DNA of 64,000 nt from Gentiana macrophylla (lineage: Eukaryota; Streptophyta; Magnoliopsida; Gentianales; Gentianaceae): contig CM047815.1 of the NCBI GenBank assembly GCA_026214975.1, forward strand, positions 83,534,800 through 83,598,799. The letters run 5' to 3'. The notes beneath the pieces are model-generated. The model saw only the letters and a list, made by a program, of their open reading frames with translations, made no database searches and was not told where the DNA came from. A program made the translations under genes and the position numbers. Each line of letters begins with the position of its first letter. Position 1 is the first letter of the stretch. Below, one piece after another: positions 11,838 to 23,279 of the stretch.

Positions 11838-12451
11838 TGTCAGTTTTGGTGACTTGATATCTAAACTGATAAATAAATTGGTGGAACTAATATGGAAAAC
11901 TGAGACTGAGAATGATGGTATGTTTTAGTAAAGTATGTTCAGTTCTGTGAAAGTCAGTTTGATGAAGTGCAACTGAGTTTCTTCTGAAGTCAGCAGTTAG
12001 TTTTGGTCTTCTGAGTTTTGCTGAGTATAACTGAGTTCTACATCTGAGCAGTTGATTACAAGTTTGGAAGAGTCAGTTTTTTAAGTTGAGTTTTCATCTA
12101 GTGGATAACAGTTGGAGCTGGGGTTCACATCTGGGATATTTATGACAATTCCGACAAAGATCTTTGGCGGTTAGATTAGGGATTTGTGCCTAAATACCAA
12201 TGTTGTAATCAATGCAGCGTGTGTCTTTCGAGAGTGATTTTTCACTAGAGTGTGGAATACCTTGTAACTTTGTGCATAATAAAATATCTCTTTTTCTGTC
12301 CGTGGAGTAGTCGGCACAACGCCGAAAACCACGTTAAATCATTGTTTTCTCTTTATTTCTGTGTTTTATTAATTTCCGTCATACTTTAAGTTTGCATTGC
12401 TACTGTTTTAATTTTTCTTAAACTGCAAGATTCTCATCTATGTTTTCAACA
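11838..12451 (+). repeat. Copia 3' LTR (614 bp)
   Basis: It begins TGTCAG immediately after the purine-rich AAGGTGGAGATT and ends CAACA at 12451. It contains an AATAAA signal (about 12279). No second copy exists in the window. Confidence 0.7.
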
Positions 12452-13797
12452 CCGAAGATGGACTTTGTTGATTGATGCCCGATAATAAGCTAAGCCCGTG
12501 TTGCCCATATGCTGAGATAATCTTTATCACGCAACTTGTGTGATGCCTGATGAGTGTCACGCGTATGATGATCGATCTCACACGTGTCGGTATACATAAC
12601 ACTGAAAAATCGAAAAAGTGACTTACCTTTAGTTAGTTCATTGAGGTGCAATTATCAAACACTTTGACTAACTCTCCCGCCCCTTTTATCTGTTTGTTTA
12701 GCTTCGGTTTATTAGTAGAAACAGGGGGTAATAGTTCAGTGCAAATGCATGGAGAATCATTCAATCAATAAAATTTCACAGTTTAATTAATCTTCAGTTA
12801 ATCAATAAACAAAAGTATAAGTATGATAAAGAAGACAAAAGTATGCTTTGGCAAATAGGTTATTGGCTGGTGTGTTATTATAATTTAATTACTTGTTTAT
12901 TTTCAGTCGTGGAAGCCATAAACACTGAGTCAAGATCGCAATACGTGTGATTCTACTACTCCAAAGTACTTAACAAAAAGATTGGTCAGATTTGATTCCG
13001 GAGGGAGCGGCCAATGGGAGTGGTGCCTTAAATAAAATATAGTCCCCTCAAAAATAAAAATAAAAATAAATTAAAAAAAGCCATTTGCCAGCTTTGTAGT
13101 ACTTTGCATGTGTTTTTGCTTTGGAATTGATTCTCCGGCAAGCAGGCAGGCCATTTTATTTTTTTTGCCCCATGCCTTTATGTAGTTGGTTGCATAACCA
13201 ATATGGGGACCATGTCTGACTTCTGTTAAATAATTAGAATACTAGGAAAATAAACAATAAATCTCGCATTTGAGCGTTGTTCGGCCAGATATTTAATTAA
13301 CTCGATACATTACGATGGACGTCCAAGACGCTACGCATTGATTTAAATGAATATCCGACACATCTTCGACACCACCCGACATCGTATGGATACTTTTCTA
13401 CACTACTGATTTTTTTTTTTTTTTCAATTTCTACTTAAATCTATTTTAATCGAAAAAATAAAGCTATCTTCGACATTATTTGCAACAACACGTGTTCTAT
13501 CGAAAACATGACACGACACGCTCCGATACACCCCGACGCCAAATCCAACAAGTGTCGGTTGATGAAATGAATATTAATTAAAAATTAATTAAAATCTAAC
13601 ACACTGTCAATACTCCACGACACAAAATCGACATCTTTCGACACTACTGAACCCTTTTTTGTATTCTCAGATCTAGGCTAATTTTAACGGCCATGGTAAA
13701 ATATATAAGTCGAATTTCCATAGAAATTAAATTCACAATACACTATAGCCAGTTTAATAATATTTGTGGTCGAAATAATTTTTTTTCAGGATATTTA

Positions 13798-14035
13798 ATA
13801 TTTTATATAAACGATATGTTTTTTTACAAAAAAAAAAATTCATTTCAAGAATTTTAATATTTCATGTAATCGTCAAACCAAATATTTTTAAGATAATATA
13901 AAGATCGCAGAAAGACGTATCGCCGCGCTTTATATCTTGAAAATAATACTATATCGCCGCAGACATAAACGATATGTTTTTTATGAAATGAATTTATTTT
14001 AAGAAATTTATATGATTTCATGTAAACGTCAACAC
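13798..14035. repeat. Diverged tandem duplication, about 170 bp apart
   Basis: AAACGATATGTTTTTT followed by a shared TTCATTT...AAGAA...TTTCATGTAA block occurs at about 13803 and again at about 13967. A short 'TATCGCCGC' pair (about 13918 and 13953) lies between. Confidence 0.55.
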
Positions 14036-15050
14036 AATTTTTTTAGTATGATACAAAGATCGTGTCGGCAACAAGTCGTGGTCTTATTTTTTGATAATAG
14101 TCATACCTTTGCTACATATATTCGCACATTAAAATGTGATACAATTGAGTCTCAAAAATGGAACAATTTAACTCAAACCCTTCTTCTCAAAAAAAAAAAA
14201 AAACAAAAAAAAAAAAAATTTTCTGGACTGGGCCATGAACAGTAAAAAATTATATATTTTGGACTGGGCCATAAACAGTAAAAAAAAAAAGGACCAATTA
14301 AAAAACAACATGTGTCAAGACATGGTTAACACCATGTCTTCTTATTAAGTAGTAAGGAAAAAAAGGCTCGGGGACTTGTCAGGAGAGGTCCCTGTTTTTT
14401 ATGTCCTACAGTATCTCAAAAAATTAGTCTCAGACAATTTGCGAAAGCAAAGAAAAAGGTTCCGTTGGTCTTTTTTGTTGGAAAATTTAGTACTTAGGAT
14501 TTGACAGAGAAGTAGAAACTCCAATGCACGTTAAGAACGTTGTTTTTTAAGAGATGTTTCGTCCCACTCAAATGTCACTTAGAGATCAATCGAAAATCTC
14601 TCTCAGGATATAATGAAGGTGTTTGATTCAAACAGTGACTTGTTTGAATCAAACTCGAGGACACTCAAAAAAAATGTTTCTCATGATGCTGTAAGACGTA
14701 TGAATATTTTCGTCTGCATACTTGTGTCTTTTATAAGCTGAAGGTACTTCATAAACGAATGGAGGTACTCATTGCACGAAAGTGTAGAATCATATCAGTT
14801 CGGCCTAAAATATGCAACTCTTGAATTTTCTGAGTTTCATCAATTCGTAGGTTCATGAATTTGCATGAATCCGTTCACGAACTGATGCATGAATTCGTTG
14901 CGATAAAATTAATTCGTACGGCAATTCGTATGCAAACGATAAAATATTTACTTTATGGAAAAATATCTAACATTTTTTATACGGTTTAGTAGATGATGTA
15001 AATCGAGGGTTAAACGCAGGGCGGACACAAGATCCTGGGCGACGGAGGGC

Positions 15051-15165
15051 GATATTTCTAAAGACTTTTTGCAATCAATATTGACGCGACTAGATATTTC
15101 TAAAGACTTTTTGCAATCAACATTGACGCGACTAGATATTTCTAAAGATTTGTTGCAATCAACAT
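15051..15165. repeat. 42-bp tandem repeat, about 2.7 copies
   Basis: Units start at 15051, 15093 and 15135 with GATATTTCTAAAGA and end near GACGCGACTA. Copies one and two are almost identical. Confidence 0.9.
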
Positions 15166-16440
15166 CCCGTACGTGCTAGAGATTAGTAGTGTTTTTTTTG
15201 TGTCACTTACGAATAAAAAAGACACTACTATACATCGCAAAAAAAACTAGACTATACATTTCGCTTTATATGATAAAAAAAAACACTACTATATATTGCA
15301 GGATCCGAACACATTATCCATTATACTTCTATCAATAAAGATTTAAAACATTACAAACAATGTTTTTTTTTTTAAGGAAACCAATATTTCGAAATCGAAT
15401 AATATATTTTTTAAATCTATCACTTTGGTATATGTATTTTAATTTGCCCGATAAAAGTTTTATGTAAAATCATCGGATTATTATAAATAATAGGGGCGAA
15501 CATAAATTTTATGGAGGGCGAAAAAACTACATGACATATATATAATGTATTCTCCGGATCCGAGTGGAGGCGAGTGGCCTAGTGGCGAGTGCTCCCCACC
15601 CTATGTTGTGTGTCTGTCCCTGGTTAAACCTGAATAGTTTAAATTACGAAAACTGTTTGTACATTCTTTTTTTTGTCGAGAAAAATCGGTACAGAATATT
15701 GAATTCCCACCCTCAACTTAAAGACAAGTCCCATGCCCCCTTTGAGCTAAATAAACTCACTACTATATTGTACGATATGTGTATTAACTGCCCCGTCTAA
15801 AATTTTCTTTTGCCACTACAACTCAAAATCCTACGTCTGCCACTGGTCATTTTATTACTGGTTCTTTTACCACTGAGTTCGAGTGGCACGTATCACTAGT
15901 TCTTTTATCACTGTGTTTGCCACTGGTTCTTTACCACTGAGTTATGTCCGGGGAATGACTTTGTTAAATACTTAAAATGTATTGTGGATCAGCTACACCA
16001 TAAACTGTCATTTTCTATAATATTCCTCACACCAATGGATTATTAGTGATTATATCATTACACCTTTACCATGAGTATACTCATCTATGTCAAAGAAGAA
16101 TATATAGGAGGATCTGGACTTTTTAGAGAATTTTGTTATATATAAGTATTTTAAATATGCATTTTTCCAACTATACCCCCATTAATATTTCTCAGACTAC
16201 GTGGTTCATATTTTTCATTTGGTGCACAAATAGCTCTATCCAAAAAAATAAAAATAAAAATTAACAGACAACAACGGAAAATAAAAGGATCTGCTATTAG
16301 TAAAAGGTTATGTTTCCATTGTATAAATTTACATGCCCAAATTGTCTTTGGACCTTCATTATGTATATCTCAAAAGGATAAAAAGAGAAACCAACTCAAC
16401 TCTGTACATGAAATCAAAAAAAAAAAAAAAAAAAAAGGTC

Positions 16441-19400
16441 TCATTTCTTCTTTTTATCCTCTTTAGATTTTTCAAGTAGTACAGGAGCAGCAGGTATGCT
16501 GAACCACCATTCTCTGAATCTCCTTGTCCATCTCTCTGTGCTCGCTCTTCTTGGTGGAGAGTTTCGCGTAAAGGCTTCAAGAAACGCCATCAATGTCAGG
16601 TATTTTACAGGTACAACTGCTAAAACCAAAGCCATCACCACGAGAAATGCTGCGAATTTCTCCGTAGCCTAAACCATTAAAAATAAAAACGATAGAGATA
16701 CGTTTAGCACATATACAAATACACCGAAACATGATAAAAGTTGGCTAAAAGTACCTGAGGGAAAATAGCCAAAAGCAAGCCCCTTAACTTTAGAAGGACA
16801 ATATTTCCGCCTTGAATTAGCTCTTCTGCTTGTGATATCGCAGTTTGAACTCCCAAAAGTTGTTCCATTTGCGCTTTTTTGTAGGTGGGGCCATTACTTT
16901 GAGTTCATCAGCAGGATTACCACCGCTAATTGCTGCTGTAAGCAACAAAAACACAGCCATGGAAACAAGCAATATGGCAAAGGCATAACCCAACCATCCT
17001 CTGGAACAAGTAAATCACTTTAATCGAGTAACAAACAGGTTTTTTTTTTTTTTGAGAGTAGTAACAAAAAGTTGATTTATTATTCGTGCAAAAAGACTTA
17101 GTACTACATACCTGCATATAATATAGGTAACCGCTAGACAGAACCCCATGGAATTTAACGGATAGTCCCAATTCGCCAATGACTGAATCAAATTCCATAA
17201 ATCTGTTAAGGGAGATATCAACTCCTGCAAGCCCAGAAAAACCACACCATAAGAAGAAGAAAAGATAAAAATACAAATCAAATGCAAATACAAAGGAACA
17301 AAATGAGTCACAAATGTAGGGCAAAACCGGGACTAATATCTAGAGGGTGCCTATTTTCACTCCAATATGGTAACATATACTTATCTATAATAAATTTTGT
17401 GATTAAATTTTAAAATGGTATGGATAATATACATAGTCATGACCAGTTGTCATTGAACATAGACATGGAGCCATTCTTTGATAAGACCTACACACACACC
17501 CACCCCCCCCAACCAAAAAAAAAAGATGTACTCTTTCCTTGTTGGGATGTCCCAAAATGAGAGTCCACTTTGTTCAATAGTTGACATCTTTCTTTAAATG
17601 CCCCTTGCTATTTGCATTATTAAAAATAACGAGTGTGTAACATTAAATGCTCTAACAACCACTCAAAGAGTGTAAGTGTAAAATCTTGCATCAATATTAA
17701 AATGGGATGGAAAGAGTATAAAGGTAGCAGGTAAAAAGAGTACCATCATTACTGCTAAGTTGGTGTCGATTCCGTCAACTTTAACTCCGTCAACCGTAGC
17801 TTGTGCCAGCACCACTTTCTTGTAGTTGCTTCTAGATTCTGCAACCGCTTTCTCCAACGGACCCAGTTCTCCAACCGCGATTTCACCCACCACAAGTCCA
17901 GATGCATTTGAAGCAGTAGGGCTTGCTCCAAACATGAACCCTAGGGTAGATGCCATGGCCGAAGCAGAAACAGAATACATTCCACCACTAGGTTTTGGAG
18001 AGTTGGTTCTGTCTGATCCCCTTGTGATTAACATATTTGCAAGTGTTTCCAGTATAAGGTCCCCACCTGGAAGTTGATCACAAACATTGAACATCAAGAG
18101 ACTCTCGAATCCGAAAGGGGTCGATGAACTCATTTCTTTAAGTGCTTGGACACGCAGCATCCCGAAGATAGCTTTCAGAAGAGCTTCATCCCGCTCGATT
18201 CCAGTGATTTGATACTTGTTGATAAACCGATGTGCATATAAGACTTCACGGATGATAGCAAGCCAATAATCACGACGTGTATGCCCTTTAAGCTCAGGGA
18301 ATTCCATTATTACTGGTTCTGATCTAGAATATTGAAATTTCAAAATTCAATGTTGCAGCAGACCGTTGAGAAAAGACAAAAATTTCAAATATAGAGAGAT
18401 CAATTGCTCATGTGTTTCATGTTCAGGTATCAGAAATCGATATCAGTTAAAGACAATGCTATGAATTGTAACAAGAATTTGTTTCACTGGCTTACATGGA
18501 AGTTGACTTGTAAAAAACAGCTTTGTCAAAAAGTCTGGTTCCCCAAGGTCCAGTAAGCTCTGGTCTAACAACCTGATTTAACTCAACAGAAAGGTCATAG
18601 ATTTTGGCCTTATCGTAGGACACAACACGAAGAGCCTCAAAGTAGATAGCATGATCTGTCAAAGTCAACCGACCTGCAATCACATTTATGTTTGGATATT
18701 AACCGAGATCACTTGAAATGCTCGTAATCAGTGGAAAAACAGGAACCAATCAAGTGACATACCAGGCCACGTGGACATTCCAACATGTTCGAGAACTGGC
18801 TGGCTTGTTACTGTACCATCGACCTCAAGGATTTTCTCTCGTCTTGCTGATCTTAAGGAACAAAGGAGTGCAGACTCTGATTGTGTGTTCAATTTTTTTA
18901 CTGCCCTGCAAAAGTACAAATCAGGGTTCGAAAAGGATGCCCAGGATTCCTCTGCATCCATCACACTGCCTAAATTACTATGCCTTTCATACATAAATAT
19001 TCGCTAGTAAACCCAAGCAGAAAAGATTTGGAAATATGCAAGACAAAACACTAAATGCTTCCAGGTCCAAAATAGAGTGACAAAGTATTTCAAAGAGAGA
19101 GAGAGAGAGAACAAAAACGAGAGAAGACTCCACATGCCTGCAGTTCATTACCTTTCTAATCCACCTAGGTATTTGTCATAGACTGAGAATTGTAGTCTTC
19201 CCCACTAGATGCTGTAAGAACCTCAAAAGTTTATGACTGACAATCACGTTTGCAACAATGGGAACTGCTGGAGCAATCCGACCAAAAGCCTCCACACCAA
19301 CGGAAACATCTTGGTCTAACTGTAACACGCTTAAATCAGAAACTTTCCAACACACTAAAATAGGCAAATTTCTTAAACAGGTCCAAGATGACAATAGTAC

Positions 19401-20583
19401 ATTAACATTTGTTAAAAGTGGACATAAAAGACAAATCTTGGAAGTTATTAAACTTGCAGGAGTCATTGTGGCTTTTTCTACCAACAAATCAAGAAAACTA
19501 AAATTACCCACATTATTAAGTGGTTGGCTGGCAGCTGCAGGAAACTCCCAAGCAACCATCATGTCAAATGTCAAGCGTCTAAATTTATTATCGTTCAGAT
19601 AACCAACAACTTGAGTAGATAATGCAAGTGCTCTGAAGCAACAGTACTCCAAAAAGTTGCGTGCATATTGAGATGGATGTCTTAAGGTATCAGAAGCCTC
19701 TTCCACAAAATTCTCTTTAAGCTGACCCATGGAAACACCAAGGATTCTGGACATTCAACAATTTTCCAGGTGTCAAAACAAGTAGCTAAGTACTACAACT
19801 GAAGTTCATCAACAGCATGTAGTAGAAACATTATGGAGAACAAAAAGGGACAAGGGATAACTAAGGAGTTATTAGTCGCGGCAAATACTTCAAAGGATCA
19901 CAAAAGATACCAAAATAAGCTAGAAAAAAGCATATATTTGAAACAATTATGAGCTTGATCAATCATTAATATTCATGGACACCATCCATTCTCCATCTCA
20001 TGCTTGTGCAAAACTGGAACAAGAAATCACTTATTTTGTTTAGTTTTGTCATTTGGTTTAATATTGAAGTAACTGGGTTTCAGGTTTTGGAGCTCTGCGA
20101 TTGGAATTTCCAGTTGAAGGGTACAACAATCTTTTGCAAACTATCACGTCGTAAACTAGACATCAGATGGTGACATGGCAACCTGAACATAACAATCTTG
20201 TAGTACCAGAATATTTCTTTGGAATTTCAAGAGTCATATTTAACCCTCAACCATATGCATTCCTACCACTAGTCAAATGGCCATCAAAGCAAAGTGGTCA
20301 TGCTCTACTAGGATGTTCCTAGTGTAGAAACAAATTACAATCACACACACACAAGGAAAGAAAAAAAAAAGATAATACGAATCAAAACTTACTTCGCGCA
20401 TCTACGTACAACAACATTTGCCACAGGAGAGAGCTCTGCCAACCAGTTCTTTCCAGCAGAGGGAGACCTTTCCATCTCCTCAATCTCATCGTCAAAAGCG
20501 CTATGGGTTTTAGTCAGCCATTTAAATGATCCATCCTTCACTAGACCCTCAATCATATTCCAGGTTTTATTGGCCATTGCCAT
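16441..20583 (-). CDS. DUF639 family protein, nine coding exons, three frameshifts
   Basis: Exons (minus, 5' to 3'): 20583-20393, 19746-19512, 19319-19152, 18905-18763, 18673-18496, 18323-17744, 17224-17112, 17000-16755, 16668-16441. All junctions are GT-AG and phases agree. The product is about 690 residues, usual for plant DUF639 proteins; the family's function is unknown. Recognisable blocks are RSPSAGKNW (exon 1), EGDGTV-like EVDGTVTSQPVLEHVGMSTW (exon 4), ELTGPWGTRLFDKA (exon 5), FPELKGHTRRDYWLAIIREV and CDQLPGGDLILETLA (exon 6), and the C-terminal FREWWFSIPAAPV followed by a Lys-rich tail. Two or three hydrophobic segments in exons 7-9 suggest a membrane protein. Single bases are missing at about 19222 and about 19188 in exon 3 and in the A6 run at about 16874-16879 in exon 8; each shifts the frame. 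The start is the first ATG after the last upstream stop (MAMANKTW). Confidence 0.88.
17531..17716. mobile_element. Stowaway-like MITE in DUF639 intron 6
   Basis: 186 bp with ends CTCTTTCC and GGAAAGAG, flanked by TA on both sides. Sub-terminal GGGATGTCCCAAAATGAGAG resembles the CTCCCTCCGTCCC family. It ends 27 bp from the donor of exon 6. Confidence 0.75.
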
Positions 20584-21190
20584 TAATGCACTTTCCCCTT
20601 TCAGTTTCACAGAATCAAATTGTTTCAACTATCAAGGTCGAGTCATTTGGCTGCTTATACCAGTTCAGAATCCTAGACATCAGATTACATGGAATGAAAT
20701 GTAAAACAAGATCAACTCTTGTAAAGCATAAAAGCATTAAAAAAATTCTAAAACATACTGAAATTTCATTTCTGAGCAGTGCAACTAATTATTTCAAGAA
20801 TCATTCACAAAGTAAAAAAATTGAATGGTACATTTCTAAACACCGAATTGTTCAAAAGCTAATCAGGAAAAAATGAACGGATTATAGTTAAATCCCAACA
20901 AATCAATAGTTTGCGTTAAAGCAAAGTAATTCGGATAAAATGGACAATTCAAAACAAGCATCCACGCATATCAGCTAAGCCAGATACACTTACCAAGAAA
21001 TGAAGCAGTCAAATCCATCGAGTAATAGGAATCGCTACATCAGTAGCTTTCCCAACTATTTTTCCACTGCCCAGAAGGCCAATTTGAGAGAAAGACGAGA
21101 AAAGTCTCAATCTTTAATGAAATTAACAGTGAATTGCCACTGCTGTAATCTGCCGTGTTGAGAGAAGTTTCGAATTTCGCAGTTGGAGTA
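20584..21190 (-). other. DUF639 5' leader with intron and short uORF
   Basis: Minus-strand sequence shows a donor (CTTG|GTAAGT, GT at 20993-20992) and an acceptor (TAG ending 20629), giving a leader intron of about 365 bp. An ATG at 21018 opens a 12-codon uORF that crosses the splice and stops at 20615, before the main ATG at 20583 and out of frame with it. The transcription start, about 21100-21190, is not resolved. Confidence 0.5.
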
Positions 21191-23146
21191 AATAGAATAG
21201 AAGGTATTAGAATGATCCTTTTTTTTTTTTTTGTAAGAAAGATCTCGTTTTTCTTCCTAATATGAATATAAAATTAGTAATGACGCAAGGTGTTTATCCA
21301 AAAGAAATCGATACTATTTTAAATTCAAGGTCTTTTTTTTTTTTTGGTATAAGCAATCGATAAAGATGCAACATCATATAAATTAAGTGCCTTCGTTTAA
21401 AATGACGACTTTATTAACCTCTCTTCATTTAAAATGACCTCTTCATCTAAAAACCTTCATTTTACACACAAAATCAAACCCTTTTAACCGTAATCACTCC
21501 AAATAAAGTTCTCTTTGTTAATCATCACCTGCACACTTTTAAATAAATTTCCCATAAATTAATTAGAGTAGGAATACACATCATCATCATAGTTATTAAA
21601 TTTTCGGATCCAGTTATCCGGACACTATCATCATGTCACTGATTCAACTAACGAAATTATATATAGTAAAAACTAGAAAAGTTTTAAAATAGAGTTCCCA
21701 TCCAATAACATGCTTGTATAATGCACATACCTATTATATAAAAATCTAACAAGTAAAAACAAAAGCTTTTAGTATAGAATTCAACGCAACACATAGTTGT
21801 ATATAAAGTGATAAAAGAGATTTTGATGCATGGGTCCTTACTTTGATGCTTTAGGGAATATTACGATCAGGGGCGGACGCAGGATCTTGAGTGAGAGAGG
21901 ACGATAATTCTAAAAAAAAATTGCAATAAAAAAATTTATAGTAGTGTTTTGCTGTCCATTTTTTTTTCTTCTATATATATAATAGTTTTTCCTCCGGAAT
22001 ATCCGACCCTCCCCTTAATGTACGTCCGCCCCTGATTACAACCAAACTTTGTCTTTTTACCAAGCAATACTCCTCTTCTAATTTGGATCAACACTGCTAA
22101 CCATATGGGAAACCCTATTTAAGCTTTATGAAAAACTATACCAATACTTACAAGTATTTGAAGGGCTCAAACTTTAGATGTCTTGAGGTTGGAATGCGTA
22201 GAGTAACCCCAAAAACTAAAAGAAGAGATAGGAAATAGAGGCTAGAATAATAGGGTATTTATAAGGTGAACTTGAATCTTTCATGGATGCATTAAGATGT
22301 TTTAGTCGACTAGAAAGCCAATAGCTAGTTTGATCATAATGGTGATGATTTCACATTTTTATGACAGAGCTACCGCTGAGACACCAGCAAACCTACCGCT
22401 GAGATGGTATGTCATTTCTTTTTGGGATCCACTTGATATATTTTAGGAGTTTCTAGAATATTTTAAAAGCAAAAACGTATATATTTACGGAGATAAAATC
22501 ATTTATGATGTCACTAAGATCCGAAAGTGACATAAGTGTTAAATTAAATTCGGGGTATTACAGATACATTATAGTGATATACTATGCATTGAAATGTATA
22601 CATATACAGATGTGTATATAATATGGAACATACACAAATATAAATATGCATAAATATTAGAATAATTATGGAATATTAGAATTGTTATGAAGTATGACTT
22701 GGTGTTTCATTTGCACTAATCGTTATTGTTGCCATAAAATAAAAAAGCAATATTACTATGTCTAACTTGTACTCACACGTAGAGGCTAGTATACGAGTAT
22801 ATGGACCTTGTTAAAATGTAAAAATAATTAATAAATTGCAATGGATGAAAATTGTGCATTCGTTAAAAGAATGTACTTCAAATAAAAAATTACAAGCTAA
22901 AAAAATAAATGATTTGTGTACTAGTGATTTTTTTTCTAGATCGAACACTATTCACACGCTATAAAAGTTAGTGTTATGTAAGCCGTACAAGACACGATTG
23001 CCCTATTGGAGTGTTGTGTATGAAGAGTAAAAAAAGTGTGTGATCGGTTAATCTATGTGTGACGAAGTACTGCATTGAAATGTTAAGTTTAAAAAGTAAC
23101 AAAATATCATATGTAACTCAATAGAAACACAAAAAGACATAAAAAA
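21191..23146. other. Intergenic, no gene recognised
   Basis: AT-rich sequence with T runs (21220, 21333), one hAT MITE (21868-22034), and an LTR-end-like 'CGGGGTATTACA' at about 22552 with no partner. No coding region is supported. Confidence 0.6.
21868..22034. mobile_element. hAT MITE (167 bp)
   Basis: Ends CAGGGGCGGACGCA and TACGTCCGCCCCTG are inverted repeats. Flanks ATTACGAT and ATTACAAC are an imperfect 8-bp duplication. Confidence 0.75.
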
Positions 23147-23279
23147 GAGATAAAAAGATAAAGTGTTTTTTTTAAGACAAATGAATAAATAGACACACAC
23201 ATTTTTTTAGTTGCAAAAATGACAAACAATTTCAGACGGACAAAATTACCCTTTATGAGTCGCGCGCGTAGCTTCATTG

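Larger units (their letters stand above)
7778..12451 (+). mobile_element. Ty1/Copia element (Tork/Tnt1-like), 5'-truncated
   Basis: Domain order gag, zinc knuckle, protease, GAG-pre-integrase, integrase, RT, RNase H, PPT, 3' LTR fits Copia. The left part, including the 5' LTR, is missing: sequence begins a few codons into gag, directly at the terminus of element 1's LTR. Many stops and small frameshifts show it is inactive. Confidence 0.9.
12452..16440. other. Intergenic, old repeats, no gene recognised
   Basis: This stretch lacks supported coding regions. It holds CGACAC-rich dispersed repeat sequence (about 13300-13640), an internal duplication (13798-14035), homopolymer A runs (14190-14220), two copies of a 'GGACTGGGCCAT' unit (14225-14290), a 42-bp tandem array (15051-15165) and CCACTGGTTCTTT-type short repeats (15840-15945). 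The block about 15014-15846 has hAT-MITE-like ends (CAGGGCGGAC... and ...GTCTGCCACTG) but no matching target duplication. Confidence 0.6.

Noticed and set aside
19176..19754. Single 192-codon DUF639 exon
   Set aside because: It reads through a 192-nt intron with GT-AG sites; the family's conserved sequence continues only when it is spliced out.
22540..22563. End of another solo LTR (CGGGGTATTACA)
   Set aside because: No matching start or target duplication was found upstream.
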